From the NCBI GenBank assembly GCA_003649445.1, contig QMRV01000024.1, positions 1 through 37,012 on the forward strand: a stretch of DNA of 37,012 nucleotides. The letters are read 5' to 3'. Origin of the DNA: Thermoprotei archaeon. Lineage in GTDB: Archaea; Thermoproteota; Thermoprotei; Thermofilales; B15-G2. The position numbers were made by a program, and so were the translations under genes. A model generated the notes under the pieces. That model worked only from the letters and a program-made list of their open reading frames with translations, made no database searches and was not told the DNA's origin. Positions 1-7,746 of the stretch are shown here, piece by piece; the first letter of the stretch is position 1, and each line of letters begins with the position of its first letter.

Positions 1-211
1 AAAAATCCGTAGAGAAGAAGAGGAGTTTAGGGAGATTAGGCGTAAGTATGCTGACTGGAATTTTATTGAAAAACAGCCACCTAGAATAAAAGCAGCACTA
101 AAATACTACATAGAAACAGGAGATATTAGGAGAGCTTGTAAAATAGCTAAAATAAGCATATCGGTTTTCAGAAAGTTATTAAGAGAAGCAAATATTCCCG
201 TAATAGTCTAG
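1..211 (+). CDS. C-terminal part of a helix-turn-helix protein (5' end outside window)
   Basis: An open frame runs from base 2 to a TAG at 209-211 and has no start in the window, so this is the last 69 residues of a longer protein. It is rich in Arg, Lys and Glu at first. It ends with a segment (codons at about 119-205) that reads as a helix-turn-helix: TGDIRRACKIAKIS followed by SVFRKLLREANIP. That pattern suggests a small DNA-binding protein such as a regulator or antitoxin, but the family is not recognised. Its stop overlaps the stop of the convergent dehydratase gene in a shared CTAG (208-211). Confidence 0.6.
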   Translation, partial: KIRREEEEFREIRRKYADWNFIEKQPPRIKAALKYYIETGDIRRACKIAKISISVFRKLLREANIPVIV

Positions 212-1371
212 AAAGTTGAGTACAGCTTATAGATACCGAATTCTCTGTGCCCTAGTATCTCGGCTTTAGTGAGCTCTCCGTTTACGACTCTTACTAGCTT
301 CTCGAATATTTCTTCTCCTACCTCGCTAATAGTCTTCTCTCCTAGCACAATACTTCCAGCATTAATATCAATATTCTCTTTCATTTTCTCGTATGTCCAG
401 GGATTCCCTGTTACTTTAATTACTGGTGCTATAGGGTTTCCTGTCGGAGTACCTAAGCCAGTTGTAAAGAGTATTAACTGAGCTCCACCTGCAACCATTC
501 CTGTAATCGATTCAATATCTTGGCCAGGTGTATGCATGAAGTAAAGTCCTTTATCTTCTAGAGCTTCAGCATAGTCTAGAACACCTTTCAGAGGCCTGGT
601 TCCAGCCTTATATATAGCTCCGAGAGATTTTTCTTCGATTGTAGTAATTCCGCCTTCAATATTTCCGCGAGTCGGCTGCCCTCCCCTAATATCGACTCCA
701 ATGCTTTTCGCCTTCTCTTCAACTCCTTTAACAACATTCAGCAGCTTATCAGCTACCTCCTTGCTGACTGCTCTCTTAGCTAAAATATGCTCAGCTCCTA
801 TTAGCTCACTTGTTTCAGAGAAAATTACTGTAGCTCCTAAATCAATTAACTTGTCGGCAACATATCCTACTGCTGGATTAGCGGCTATTGCTGATGTCCA
901 GTCAGAACCACCACACTCTATACCCACAGTAAGCTCTGAAATATCAGTCTTCTCTCTTTTCAGCGAATCAGCATATTCTATAAAGTCTCTTAGTATTCTA
1001 ATACCCTTCTCGATAGTTTTAATCTCTCCTTCCTCTCGAATTACTACTAAGTCTACTGGTTTTCCTGTTTTCTCTATTTCTTTGACAACTTTACTATAGG
1101 GAACACTTTCACAGCCAAGCGCCACTACTAGTACTGCTGCAACATTAGGGTTCTTTGCAGTATTGATTAATACTTTTGTTGTGAGCTCTAAGTCCGGTCC
1201 AATTTGACAACACCCATGTTGATTTTCAATACAGATAGCTTGATGAAACATATTAGCTATTTTCCGAGCTGTGTAAAGGGAGCAAATAACAGTAGGAAGA
1301 ACTACGACATGGTTTCTTACTCCTACTTTACCATCAGGTCTTATGTAAGCTTTAATTTCATAATTTCTCAT
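208..1371 (-). CDS. UxaA-family dehydratase, large (C-terminal) subunit
   Basis: This 387-residue protein matches the C-terminal catalytic domain of altronate/galactarate dehydratases (UxaA/GarD family). Visible landmarks are NQHGCCQIGPD near residue 50, VVALGCES near 83, and GIECGGSDWTSAIAANPAVG near 150, the family's most conserved block. The family removes water from sugar acids; (2R)-sulfolactate sulfo-lyase is a related alternative, and the substrate cannot be read from sequence. The ATG at 1371 is preceded by GGTGAG, a good Shine-Dalgarno site, as expected for the second gene of an operon. The SAF-domain subunit lies 17 bp upstream on the same strand, so the usual two-domain enzyme is split in two genes here. 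Confidence 0.85.
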   Translation of the reverse strand: MRNYEIKAYIRPDGKVGVRNHVVVLPTVICSLYTARKIANMFHQAICIENQHGCCQIGPDLELTTKVLINTAKNPNVAAVLVVALGCESVPYSKVVKEIEKTGKPVDLVVIREEGEIKTIEKGIRILRDFIEYADSLKREKTDISELTVGIECGGSDWTSAIAANPAVGYVADKLIDLGATVIFSETSELIGAEHILAKRAVSKEVADKLLNVVKGVEEKAKSIGVDIRGGQPTRGNIEGGITTIEEKSLGAIYKAGTRPLKGVLDYAEALEDKGLYFMHTPGQDIESITGMVAGGAQLILFTTGLGTPTGNPIAPVIKVTGNPWTYEKMKENIDINAGSIVLGEKTISEVGEEIFEKLVRVVNGELTKAEILGHREFGIYKLYSTF

Positions 1372-1388
1372 AATCTCACCTCAATCAA

Positions 1389-1679
1389 TTAAATTCTAGC
1401 ACTTTTAACATTATGACAGTGCACATGTTGTCCTTGTTTAATATCCTCAGTAGCTACTCCAATAATTTCGCCGTATTTTATTATATAGTCTCCCTTCTTA
1501 ATATCATAGAGAGCAATTTTATGTCCTCTCTTTATGAAATCTTTTACGATAAGCTCTAGTGTTTTATCCTTAATGGAGACTATAATTCTCTCACTCGGCT
1601 TAATGTCTCTCAGAGCAACAGCCACATTGTCTTTCTCATTAATTACAACAGCATCTATTTTGCTTCTTCCCAAAGCCAC
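1389..1679 (-). CDS. UxaA-family dehydratase, small SAF-domain subunit
   Basis: This 96-residue protein matches the N-terminal SAF domain of UxaA-type dehydratases. It opens with INEKDNVAVALRDIKPSE and closes with GQHVHCHNVKSARI, where the His-rich segment is typical of the family. In the family this domain pairs with the large catalytic domain encoded immediately downstream. The start is a GTG at 1679; the ATG two bases further out is in another frame. It is the first gene of a two-gene operon. Upstream AT-rich DNA (1700-1740) probably holds the promoter, but no box stands out. Confidence 0.82.
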   Translation of the reverse strand: MALGRSKIDAVVINEKDNVAVALRDIKPSERIIVSIKDKTLELIVKDFIKRGHKIALYDIKKGDYIIKYGEIIGVATEDIKQGQHVHCHNVKSARI

Positions 1680-1752
1680 ATGTTAATGTACTGGTTTACT
1701 AAAGAAATACTTTTTCATTTACTAGATTTTTATTTTTCCCACTTAAAATAAG

Positions 1753-3504
1753 TTAGTCTTTTTCAGTAGCACGCAAAATAATCTTTAAGTCCCCAAGCAC
1801 TTTTTTAAGCTTCTTTTCTCTAGCATAGAGGTATATTAGTGGAATTAAGTTTAGTAGGAAAGTAGGTAGAATAAGAATATTGGGTCTTAGCTGCTCAGGT
1901 ACTTTAGACAGTACTCTAGAGATAATATACGAGACTTCAATGAATGTAGCGCTAGATACAATTAAGTACACTATAGCCAAGAGAATTTTCTCCTTCTTAT
2001 TTTTCATTAAAAGACATAAGTAGTATACTATAGGAGACAGCAACGCTAGAAAAGGTGTAGTGTATAAGCTTCCTGTATAAACGCCGTAGCGTTCAGTTAA
2101 CTGAAGAATATTTAACGTAAATCTGCTAGGACAATGAAGTAGTGGAGAAACATGGACGAGAGCAGCTATAGTCACGAAGAATAAGTCTGGTAAATGCTTT
2201 AAGCTTCTTTTACTCAATAGTAGAAGCACTACAGAAAGAACTAAAACTACTGTAGCGGCAGTCGACCCTACTTTTACTGGAGCAGAAGTTACTACGAGTC
2301 TTCCACTGCTGTCTCTCAACTCAACAAGATACTGTAAAGGAAATAAATAAGGTAAAAATACTGGAGGCTTGAGTCTAGTGTACGGAAAACCTTGTATAGC
2401 AGGCCTGACTTCCAAGTAAACTCCATCTTTTGCACCTGCATACAGTCCTAACTCTAAGTCGACTGCGCTGTACTCTAGTTTAGGGAAATCTTCTCCATAG
2501 AAGACATGTTTAAAGAATTTTAGCGCATATTCTCTCCACCCATAGTATTCCCTATAGTGGTTATTGTTAGCTGCGAGCGATAAGTAGAGCTCTTCAGCTT
2601 TTATTTTACTCAAAGTACGGAGAAGACCTTCAATAGGAAAGAACTCGTCGTGAGTTGAAAAGAGAATGTATATTCTCTTATTCTTCATTAAGTGAACATA
2701 GTTTACGGGATCTATATAAGCTACATTTGCCAAGTACTTGTTGAACCGAGAAATATTGCGTGAAATTAGAAAATTAGATAGTCCACCAAGCCTAATACTC
2801 GAAAGAAGACAGCCCGAAGCGACTACAGGAACCACTACTTGAATTCGAGGATCTACAGCTCCAGCTACTAGGCTAGTTAAACCCCCCATGCTTGCTCCAC
2901 ATATTCCTATTTTTCTGGAATCTACTGAAGGAACTCTAGTTAAAACAGATACTGCTCTTATAGCACTCAGGTACACTTGCCTCAGCAAAGAATACTCAAT
3001 GTTCTTGAAATCCCAGTCGGTTAAATAGAGAACTTTAGGCCTATTGATAAGACCACTTTTGCCGTGTCCTGCGGCATCAATAGCTAGTACAACAAATTTC
3101 TCTGAAGCCAAGTATTCAGCATAACTCAGTAGAGACTTATGATTACCTCCCCAGCCGTGAACAAGAACAATTCCAGGAACCTTATTTTCTAAGTCGACAC
3201 GCTTAACTAAAACTCCGTAAATAAAGGTTTTTCCTTCACCAATGATCATGTTGAATTTAATATAGGTGAAATTGAGCACTACACCGTTCTTTCTGATTAA
3301 CTTTCTAGATATTCTAATAATTTCTAAATCTTTTTCGGCTAGTTCCATCCACTTCAAATTGCTTATATTAGCTTTAATATAATTTAATCCAATAGAAGGA
3401 GTTGAAGCAAATAAGGCAAAAATGTTAATTGTGATGATAAGTATTAAGAAACATTGAAATACATTTAATATTAATGATTTTAGTTTAACATGCCTACTTG
3501 ACAC
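1753..3504 (-). CDS. Membrane-anchored alpha/beta hydrolase with C-terminal transmembrane helices
   Basis: Counting from a possible TTG at 3531, this is 592 residues. One transmembrane segment lies at about 20-42, then an alpha/beta-hydrolase fold with the oxyanion block VLVHGWGGNH (about 123), AAGHGKSG (about 153), nucleophile Ser214 in GASMGG, Asp295 in STHDEFFP and His325 in ANNNHYREYY: a complete triad. From about residue 405 there are four or five more hydrophobic helices. The fold resembles dienelactone hydrolase or CocE/prolyl-peptidase-like enzymes; the substrate is unknown. Membrane helices on both sides of the catalytic domain suggest it faces outside. The TTG lies inside a TATA-like TATATAAA (3521-3528), so I prefer the GTG at 3504 (583 residues). 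Neither start is certain. Confidence 0.78.
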   Translation of the reverse strand: MSSRHVKLKSLILNVFQCFLILIITINIFALFASTPSIGLNYIKANISNLKWMELAEKDLEIIRISRKLIRKNGVVLNFTYIKFNMIIGEGKTFIYGVLVKRVDLENKVPGIVLVHGWGGNHKSLLSYAEYLASEKFVVLAIDAAGHGKSGLINRPKVLYLTDWDFKNIEYSLLRQVYLSAIRAVSVLTRVPSVDSRKIGICGASMGGLTSLVAGAVDPRIQVVVPVVASGCLLSSIRLGGLSNFLISRNISRFNKYLANVAYIDPVNYVHLMKNKRIYILFSTHDEFFPIEGLLRTLSKIKAEELYLSLAANNNHYREYYGWREYALKFFKHVFYGEDFPKLEYSAVDLELGLYAGAKDGVYLEVRPAIQGFPYTRLKPPVFLPYLFPLQYLVELRDSSGRLVVTSAPVKVGSTAATVVLVLSVVLLLLSKRSLKHLPDLFFVTIAALVHVSPLLHCPSRFTLNILQLTERYGVYTGSLYTTPFLALLSPIVYYLCLLMKNKKEKILLAIVYLIVSSATFIEVSYIISRVLSKVPEQLRPNILILPTFLLNLIPLIYLYAREKKLKKVLGDLKIILRATEKD

Positions 3505-3642
3505 TGTTTTATCTTCTGCGTTTATATACAAAAACTTTGTCTAGAAATCCTATTTTGGAAAAACTTGATTTGAACAATAGTTTTGACTAGTTAAAAATAT
3601 TTTCAATCAATTATCAATAAATAGTAATATTTACATTATTGT

Positions 3643-3867
3643 TTATTTCTTTAGAAAATCTTTAATTAGCTGCTGTAGCTTAGCGATAACTACTTTAAGT
3701 ACTTCAATCCAGTACTTGACTACTCCTTCTAGCAAGTTTGCTACTTCTCTTGGAGTCCAATCTTTAGGTATTTTAGCATAACCTGCATGTATTGGCAAGT
3801 AGAGAATTATTGTTATGATTAGTATGGTTATTATTAGTTTAATGAAGCTTCTGTCTTCTCTTCTCAT
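3643..3867 (-). CDS. Small secreted or membrane-anchored peptide, unknown
   Basis: A 74-residue protein with an ATG at 3867. Basic residues (MRREDRSFIK) precede a hydrophobic stretch of about 20 residues ending near an AGYA motif, which looks like a signal peptide or anchor. The remaining 43 residues are Lys-rich with hydrophobics at three- to four-residue spacing, consistent with one or two amphipathic helices. I recognise no family. It stands alone between the hydrolase and a broken gene. A small exported helical peptide could be structural, membrane-active or a partner of a neighbouring envelope protein; none of these is shown by the sequence. Confidence 0.55.
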   Translation of the reverse strand: MRREDRSFIKLIITILIITIILYLPIHAGYAKIPKDWTPREVANLLEGVVKYWIEVLKVVIAKLQQLIKDFLKK

Positions 3868-3950
3868 CGATATCCAGATATTGCATAAAACTATATTTTT
3901 CTTAAAGAAGACTCCTATGTACTTAAGCTAATAATATAGTTAAAACTCTT

Positions 3951-4733
3951 TTACTGTAAGCTTTTATTCTCCTTGAAACAGTAGAAAAAGAATCTCTTTA
4001 AAATAAGAGGTATTTTAGTTATCGATTCTTTCAACTCTTCTTTATGAAAACCAAATTTCTGTCCAGGATATACTAGATCTGATATTACGAGTAAAGCTAC
4101 TCTCTCTATACCGTAGTATGTAGCTAGAGCATAGACAGCACCTCTTCCATTTCAACTGCTCTACACTCCCATTTCTCGAAGTATTCTTCGGCTTTCCATT
4201 TCAGTTCTCTACATGGAGCTGAGGTAGTCCATACTCTACCGCTATGTACGCGGCAGCCTAGTTCACTGCAGGCCTTAAACATGTATTCATGCAGCTTTTT
4301 AAAGCTTCTATAGGTATTCCATATGGGATATAGTGTTGCGAAAAAACGTCTTCACATATTGCTCCGTAGGGGACAATAAAGTCACCTGTTTCTACTCTAA
4401 GACTTCCTGCAAGTCCTATGAAAATTACTCTCTTTACTCCAGCTACAATAGTTTCCTCAATAATCGAGACTTGGGAGCTCCTGGGCTAATTGCCGTAAAG
4501 AATACTTTTTGACCGAAAATATCTGCTACTTTTGCGCCCCAAAGTTCATCTGGTTTATAAATCCAGTTTACCCAAGGTCTTGCATTAAAGAACTCTACTA
4601 GACTACTGTAAATACTACCTATAGGTGTTACAACAAGAGTCTCTCCCAGAAAAACCTCACTTATTTTTTCTCTTTCGGCCGCATACTTAACCTAATCTTC
4701 TGCTCTAAAAAGAGGGCCCCATTCTTTAGACAC
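3951..4733 (-). pseudogene. Broken nucleoside phosphorylase (PNP/uridine phosphorylase family)
   Basis: Reading the minus strand across frames rebuilds a protein of about 260 residues of the PNP_UDP family. It runs GTG start (4733), EWGPLFRAED, KYAAEREKI, TLVVTPIGS, AISPGAP, GVKRVIFIGLAGSL, TGDFIVPYGAI, then the diagnostic RAVEME and ALATYYGIERVALLVISD, ending at TAA 3951. Four lesions interrupt it: an in-frame TAG near 4694, a frameshift near 4463-4475, a frameshift in an A-rich run near 4291-4302, and an apparent 2-nt insertion near 4143-4150 inside the EMEGA motif. A TATA-like box remains 26 nt upstream of the start, so decay looks recent. Sequencing error is unlikely to give four independent lesions in one gene. 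Confidence 0.85.
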
Positions 4734-4753
4734 AGTTAGAACATAACATAAAT

Positions 4754-4764
4754 ACTATAAAAAG
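4754..4764 (-). promoter_or_regulatory. TATA-like box of the broken phosphorylase gene
   Basis: On the minus strand this reads CTTTTTATAGT, centred about 26 nt upstream of the GTG at 4733. That spacing predicts a leaderless transcript and supports the chosen start of the pseudogene. Confidence 0.5.
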
Positions 4765-4796
4765 CTATCAAATCGACGTAATTTCAGACCAAAAGC

Positions 4797-5174
4797 TTAC
4801 TTCAACTTAAACACAGTTTCTGACACTCTATTCTTAAACGTATTCAAACAGTGTTTTATTCCCACAATTAGTAAAGTAGACACTACTACACCAGCAGTAT
4901 TTGCAGCTAAGTCTGCTAAACTAAATACTCTATACGGCACTGCCGACTGAGCTAACTCTGTTAGAGCGCCTACTACAAGCGACAGAATAGATGAATATTT
5001 TACTTTTCTCCAGAAAATATACCAGAGAAAAGTTAATGTGAAGTACGCTGCGAAGTGCTGGATAATATCGCTTACTTTAACTGTACTTGATACTTCTTTA
5101 GGTACTGGTACTAGCGAAAAGTATGCTAAGGCTAATGTATAAGCGAGAGCAACTATTAGCTCTATTTTCTTCAC
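4797..5174 (-). CDS. VanZ-like membrane protein
   Basis: This 125-residue protein has four predicted membrane helices and the sequence pattern of VanZ-like proteins: a short first helix ending SLVPVP, then SDIIQHFAAYFTLTF, then GALTELAQSAVPYR followed by FSLADLAANTAG. The conserved Asp-x3-His, Glu-x2-Gln and Asp-x3-Asn positions are all present. In bacteria VanZ is linked to glycopeptide tolerance, but archaeal members have no defined role. The start is GTG at 5174. It is divergent from the MFS gene at 5283, with about 108 bp between them. Confidence 0.75.
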   Translation of the reverse strand: MKKIELIVALAYTLALAYFSLVPVPKEVSSTVKVSDIIQHFAAYFTLTFLWYIFWRKVKYSSILSLVVGALTELAQSAVPYRVFSLADLAANTAGVVVSTLLIVGIKHCLNTFKNRVSETVFKLK

Positions 5175-5282
5175 AGGAAATCTACAACACTATAGAGGCT
5201 TATGTTTTCTCTAAGTGTTCGAAGTACTAGTAAGTACTAATTCTTATAAGGAGATTCCTTAAGTTGCTAAAGGGGCTGTAAA

Positions 5283-6464
5283 ATGGAAATTTGGCGCAGA
5301 GCCCCAACAGCCGCCAAACGCTATATTTTCTACCACTGTCTAGTTACGCCTACTCTCTTCGTATGGTATATTGTGCCCTACTTAATGCTAATTAAAGGCC
5401 TTACTGTAGAAGAAGCAGGATTTATTTTCACGGTAGGCTCTGCTGTAAGCGCTGGACTTAGTATTGCCGTGGGACGTTTTCTCGATAAACACACTCCTAA
5501 TGCTATTATGGCTTTAGTAAGTATTGTCGATGGCTCAGCCTACTTGCTCTACTACATTGCTTTCTTAAAGCAGGAAATTTTCCTTCTTCTATTGGGAGCT
5601 ATTATTGAGGAACTGTCTTCTAGCATGTATTCTGTTTACCCAGTTTACGAGTACCTTGTCTATCCAGAAGACATTAGAGATAAGTTGTATGTTTACCATA
5701 ATGTTTTACCTCTCCTTTTTCAAGCAATAACTTATCCTATTATAGGCTATTTACTGGGAGTAGTTTTCTGTAGTACCGAAGACCTAGTTTGCTCTGTGCT
5801 AGTCTTTGCACTAATATCATATTTGTTTGTTTTTCTGCCTCTCTACTGGCTTCCAAAGGTCTCTGAACCAATTGGTAAAAGCGAAAAGGAGTCGAAAAAG
5901 GAGGAGAAAGTAGACAAGAGTATTCCCAGAGAATTTTATCCTGTTGCCCTGATTATAATTTTACTTGGTTTAGCCTACTCTATTGCACCTGCCCTGGCTT
6001 TAGTTAACTTATTTATCGAGAATTTTGGTGGAGGGTTATTTGAGATATCTCTATATGAGGCTGCAGCAGGTCTTACTGTAGTCTTTTTTTCGCTACCTGT
6101 TTTAAAGATAAGTAAAAGAAGAGCTAAAATAGCTGTTGCTGCTGGTCTTATTCTCCAAATGTTTTCTCAGCTCCTGTTAGCGTTCTCCTATAGATTTGAA
6201 CTAGCTATTGTTTCTGCTGTAGCTGCTTCAGCAGGCTACGCTATAATGGATCCCCTCTACATGGACATGCTTTTCTCAAGAATACCTGAACACCTTCGAG
6301 GAACACTTCTTGGAAGCATAGCTGCTGTAAGAAGACTTTTAGCTATTTGTTCGCCTGCTATAGCTGGTGTGCTTGCCTACAGAGTATCGGCGAGTGCTCC
6401 TTACATTGCTTCAGCCATACTTATTTTTACTGCTATGTTTTTACTATACTTTGTTCGTGACTAA
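5283..6464 (+). CDS. MFS transporter
   Basis: A 393-residue protein with about 12 hydrophobic helices in two groups. They are separated by a charged cytoplasmic loop (KSEKESKKEEKVDK, near residues 200-213), the usual layout of the major facilitator superfamily. The loop after helix 2 contains GRFLDKHTP, the position of the family's GxxxDRxGRR motif. The solute is unknown. Upstream, TTCTTATAAG (5241-5250) is a plausible TATA box, and AAGGGG just before the ATG may serve as a ribosome site. Its stop overlaps that of the convergent ATPase gene by 4 bp. Confidence 0.8.
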   Translation: MEIWRRAPTAAKRYIFYHCLVTPTLFVWYIVPYLMLIKGLTVEEAGFIFTVGSAVSAGLSIAVGRFLDKHTPNAIMALVSIVDGSAYLLYYIAFLKQEIFLLLLGAIIEELSSSMYSVYPVYEYLVYPEDIRDKLYVYHNVLPLLFQAITYPIIGYLLGVVFCSTEDLVCSVLVFALISYLFVFLPLYWLPKVSEPIGKSEKESKKEEKVDKSIPREFYPVALIIILLGLAYSIAPALALVNLFIENFGGGLFEISLYEAAAGLTVVFFSLPVLKISKRRAKIAVAAGLILQMFSQLLLAFSYRFELAIVSAVAASAGYAIMDPLYMDMLFSRIPEHLRGTLLGSIAAVRRLLAICSPAIAGVLAYRVSASAPYIASAILIFTAMFLLYFVRD

Positions 6465-7570
6465 TGTGTTACAGCATACTGTAGTACAGGGTCTACTATT
6501 CTGTACTTGATTTCACCTTTTTCTAGTATTTTCTCTACAATACCCATTTTTTCTAGAGTCAAAAGAATCTCGTAGAGAGCTGAGTCATATATTGGCTTTA
6601 GTTCTCTAGCGGTAATGTACTTCTTAATGCTACTCCAAGTGGTATTTCCTTGAGCAATTGCTTCAAGTACGTAACGGTATCTAGGACTTCTTTCGTATAG
6701 CTTAAAGAGCTCTTCTTTGACTAATTTTGATCCCCTAATAAAAGTCTCTATTATAGCTTCTCTGCTCAAACCTCTGTCTACAGAAAGTCTTCCGAAATAT
6801 ACTAGCCAGCCTACTATCCCGCCGAAAGCATTCGCTGCTTCTTCGATAATATCGACAGGAGGCTCTATTCCATATTCTTGGAAACCTTTGTAGAGAAAAT
6901 CTATGCTTTGCTCTCTATTAAATCTCTTTAAAACTATTTCATACATATATCTTCCATAGAGCTCTGATCTAGGATCATTTACTTTAAGAAAATCATGGAG
7001 TAAACCTACTTCACTTCCCGATAGAATTACAGTTATGTAGGGCAAATTGTCATAAATATAGGCTATTATAGACCTGAAGTTTATTTTAGAGTACCTCAAG
7101 TACTGGGCTTCATCGAAAACTAAGGCAATTTTAGATCTATTATCTGAAGCCCAGTCATTTAGTACATTAAAGAGTTGAGACATAATCATCATTATTTTCT
7201 GAGGACTCTCGCTGAACCTTACTTCTACACCCATGACTGATACTCCTCTGATGTTCTTGAGATAGTCTAGTAATTTAGACCAGAAACTTGACTTAGAGAG
7301 CCTGTTTAGTGCTGACTCTAGTGCATAGTGTATGGCATAAGACGATATGTAGTTATATTGTCGGTAAATGCTTCTAACGTCTATATAAATATATGGTATT
7401 TTATTATGATTTAATGTAACTTTTATGAGACTGGATTTTCCTATCCTCCTGATTCCTAAGATTAAGATTATTCTTCTACATTCAAAAATACCATTTTTCA
7501 GTAACTCCATTTCTCTTCTTCTATCATAAAAATCCTTAATATTCTCTTTAACGAATTCATCAAATAACAC
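6461..7570 (-). CDS. Archaeal AAA-type ATPase with winged-helix C-terminus
   Basis: This 369-residue protein belongs to the archaeal ATPase group (ATP_bind_2 family). Walker A is GIRRIGKSSL at about 39-48 and Walker B is IALVFDEAQY at about 148-157. VILSGSEVGLL follows as the sensor region, then the family block RYMYEIVLKRFNREQSIDFL. The last 90 residues (RYVLEAIAQGNTTWSSIKKY to the end) look like a winged helix. Members are abundant in archaea and poorly characterised; links to mobile elements or DNA handling have been proposed. The start is GTG at 7570, with GGGGTGA as ribosome site seven bases before it. Two tandem palindromes cover the leader (see 7572-7608), suggesting self-regulation. 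Confidence 0.8.
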   Translation of the reverse strand: MLFDEFVKENIKDFYDRRREMELLKNGIFECRRIILILGIRRIGKSSLIKVTLNHNKIPYIYIDVRSIYRQYNYISSYAIHYALESALNRLSKSSFWSKLLDYLKNIRGVSVMGVEVRFSESPQKIMMIMSQLFNVLNDWASDNRSKIALVFDEAQYLRYSKINFRSIIAYIYDNLPYITVILSGSEVGLLHDFLKVNDPRSELYGRYMYEIVLKRFNREQSIDFLYKGFQEYGIEPPVDIIEEAANAFGGIVGWLVYFGRLSVDRGLSREAIIETFIRGSKLVKEELFKLYERSPRYRYVLEAIAQGNTTWSSIKKYITARELKPIYDSALYEILLTLEKMGIVEKILEKGEIKYRIVDPVLQYAVTH

Positions 7571-7571
7571 T

Positions 7572-7608
7572 ACTTCACCCCTGTGAAGTAACTTCGCCCC
7601 TCTGAAGT
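7572..7608 (-). promoter_or_regulatory. Tandem operator-like palindromes before the ATPase gene
   Basis: Two adjacent 18-bp imperfect inverted repeats, ACTTCACCCCTGTGAAGT (7572-7589) and ACTTCGCCCCTCTGAAGT (7591-7608), are 19 bp apart start to start. They lie between a TATA-like AAATATACT (7606-7614, minus strand) and the GTG start, so they cover the expected transcription start and the ribosome site. This arrangement fits a repressor operator; stem-loops in the short leader are an alternative. Confidence 0.55.
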
Positions 7609-7746
7609 ATATTTCTTTCTCTATTAAATGTCTTTATCGACAAAATTAAGCTAGCTGTAATTATGGCTATTACTGTTTTCTGCAAAATACTTAGATTACT
7701 TACTATAATATTTAGGTGAAAAATAAGTAAATAAAGTTAAATTGAA

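Noticed and set aside
5222..5239. Short repeat AAGTACTAGTAAGTACTA before the MFS gene
   Set aside because: Two copies of an 8-bp word close together in AT-rich DNA; too weak to call an operator without comparison.
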